Notes under the pieces: model-generated
Databases searched by the model: none
Told to the model about the DNA's origin: nothing
What the model saw: the letters and a program-made list of their open reading frames with translations, nothing else
From: Thermoflexales bacterium
GTDB taxonomy: Bacteria > Chloroflexota > Anaerolineae > J036 > Brachytrichaceae
NCBI GenBank assembly: GCA_017998555.1
Contig: JAGOCU010000138.1
Location: 1 to 6,284, forward strand
Direction of reading: 5' to 3'
Length of the DNA stretch: 6,284 nucleotides
Part shown: positions 5,683 through 6,284 of the stretch, piece after piece
Numbering within the stretch: the stretch's first letter is position 1
How the letters are laid out: each line of letters opens with the position of its first letter
Program-made: the position numbers and the translations under genes

Positions 5683-6284
5683 ATGCTTGGATTCAGGATC
5701 TTCGGGCGCGCCCTGCGCAATATCTGGGAGGAAATGCTCCCCCTAGGCGCGATGAGCGCCATCACGTTTGTGGCCATAACCCTCGCGCCTTTGCTGGTGG
5801 TGGCCGTGCTCCTGGTGCCACTGCCGCCCGCGCTGCTCATCCTGGCCGTCCCGCTTGCGCTGCCCGGGCCGCCGGCCTGGATGGCGCTGCACGTGGTCGC
5901 CAACCGGGTCGCCAATCAATATGCCATCAAGTGGGATCAGTATTTCGGCGCGTTCAAAGCCAATCTGCGTTCGCCCTGGCTCTATACGTTAATCGCCACC
6001 CTGGTGTCGGTGCTGCTGATCTACAACGTGTTCTTCTACCCCAACGCCTTTCCGGACGCGCAGTGGGCGATGTGGGTGGCCGGGGCCTGGCTGGCCGCCG
6101 GCGTGTTCTGGATGGCGATCCAGTTGTTTCTCATCCCGTTCTTTATCGAACAGGAAACCAAGCGCTGGCGGACGGCGCTTCGGAATGCGATCCTGATTGC
6201 GGGCGCGAATCCGTTTATGACGCTCATTGTGCTCGCGCTGACGGTCGTCTTGCTCGTTGCCAGCGCGCTGCTGGCGCCGCCGCT
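5683..6284 (+). CDS. YesL/DUF624-like integral membrane protein, 3'-truncated by window edge
   Basis: The frame is open from ATG 5683 to the end of the window (200 complete codons and 2 bases), with no stop. The start MLGFRIFGRALRNIWEEMLPLG, the segment VANRVANQYAIKWDQYFGAFKANL (about 72-95), a loop ending in IEQETKRWRTALRNAI (155-170), then NPFMTLIVLAL (176-186), resembles the YesL/DUF624 family: short amphipathic N-terminus, helices, an ANR...W.dyf.gfk cytoplasmic loop, and an EQE...R.ALRNA loop before the last helices. Hydrophobic segments lie at about 23-46, 47-66, 98-118, 129-153 and 178-198. The family has no firmly known biochemical role; YesL in Bacillus subtilis lies in a rhamnogalacturonan utilisation locus, so a link with carbohydrate uptake has been inferred. 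Placement after a GH57-like lipoprotein is compatible with that but proves nothing. The C-terminus is probably nearly reached. Membrane nature is certain, family placement moderately so. Confidence 0.78.
   Translation, partial: MLGFRIFGRALRNIWEEMLPLGAMSAITFVAITLAPLLVVAVLLVPLPPALLILAVPLALPGPPAWMALHVVANRVANQYAIKWDQYFGAFKANLRSPWLYTLIATLVSVLLIYNVFFYPNAFPDAQWAMWVAGAWLAAGVFWMAIQLFLIPFFIEQETKRWRTALRNAILIAGANPFMTLIVLALTVVLLVASALLAPP

Overview
The window is GC-rich bacterial chromosome with every convincing gene on the + strand. The organism is most likely a member of the Chloroflexota (Anaerolineae- or Chloroflexia-like). This is inferred from the style of the guanylate kinase (KGIPKEQVR, ERKTETPE segments), a lipoprotein with a Pro/Thr/Ala-rich linker directly after its lipobox cysteine, and a YesL-like membrane protein of the kind common there. 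No rRNA, tRNA, CRISPR array, transposase or phage gene is visible.

Layout. (1) 1-474 is the 3' part of guanylate kinase (gmk); the P-loop end lies outside the window. (2) 485-1237 is a rhomboid intramembrane serine protease whose Shine-Dalgarno overlaps the gmk stop codon, so the two look like one operon. (3) 1238-1546 is a 309-base gap holding a 95-bp inverted repeat with 27-bp arms made of GCGGAG units. (4) 1547-2518 is an extended short-chain dehydrogenase of the HpnA / dihydroflavonol-reductase-like group. (5) 2526-2579 is a perfect 54-bp palindrome. (6) 2600-5566 encodes a 988-residue lipoprotein that keeps the whole architecture of an extracellular GH57 amylase/amylopullulanase (GH57 core, DOMON-like beta domain, glucodextranase C-terminal domain) but appears to have lost the GH57 substrate-binding and nucleophile motifs. 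(7) 5579-5649 is a second long palindrome sharing a 16-bp core with the first, with compensatory changes in its arms. (8) 5683 to the window end is the start of a YesL/DUF624-like membrane protein, cut by the window edge.

The two items most worth attention are the apparently catalytically dead GH57-type surface lipoprotein and the pair of related, covarying palindromes that bracket it. The first two genes are housekeeping/quality-control functions. The lipoprotein and the YesL-like protein both fit an envelope- or carbohydrate-related setting, but nothing in the sequence proves that they work together.
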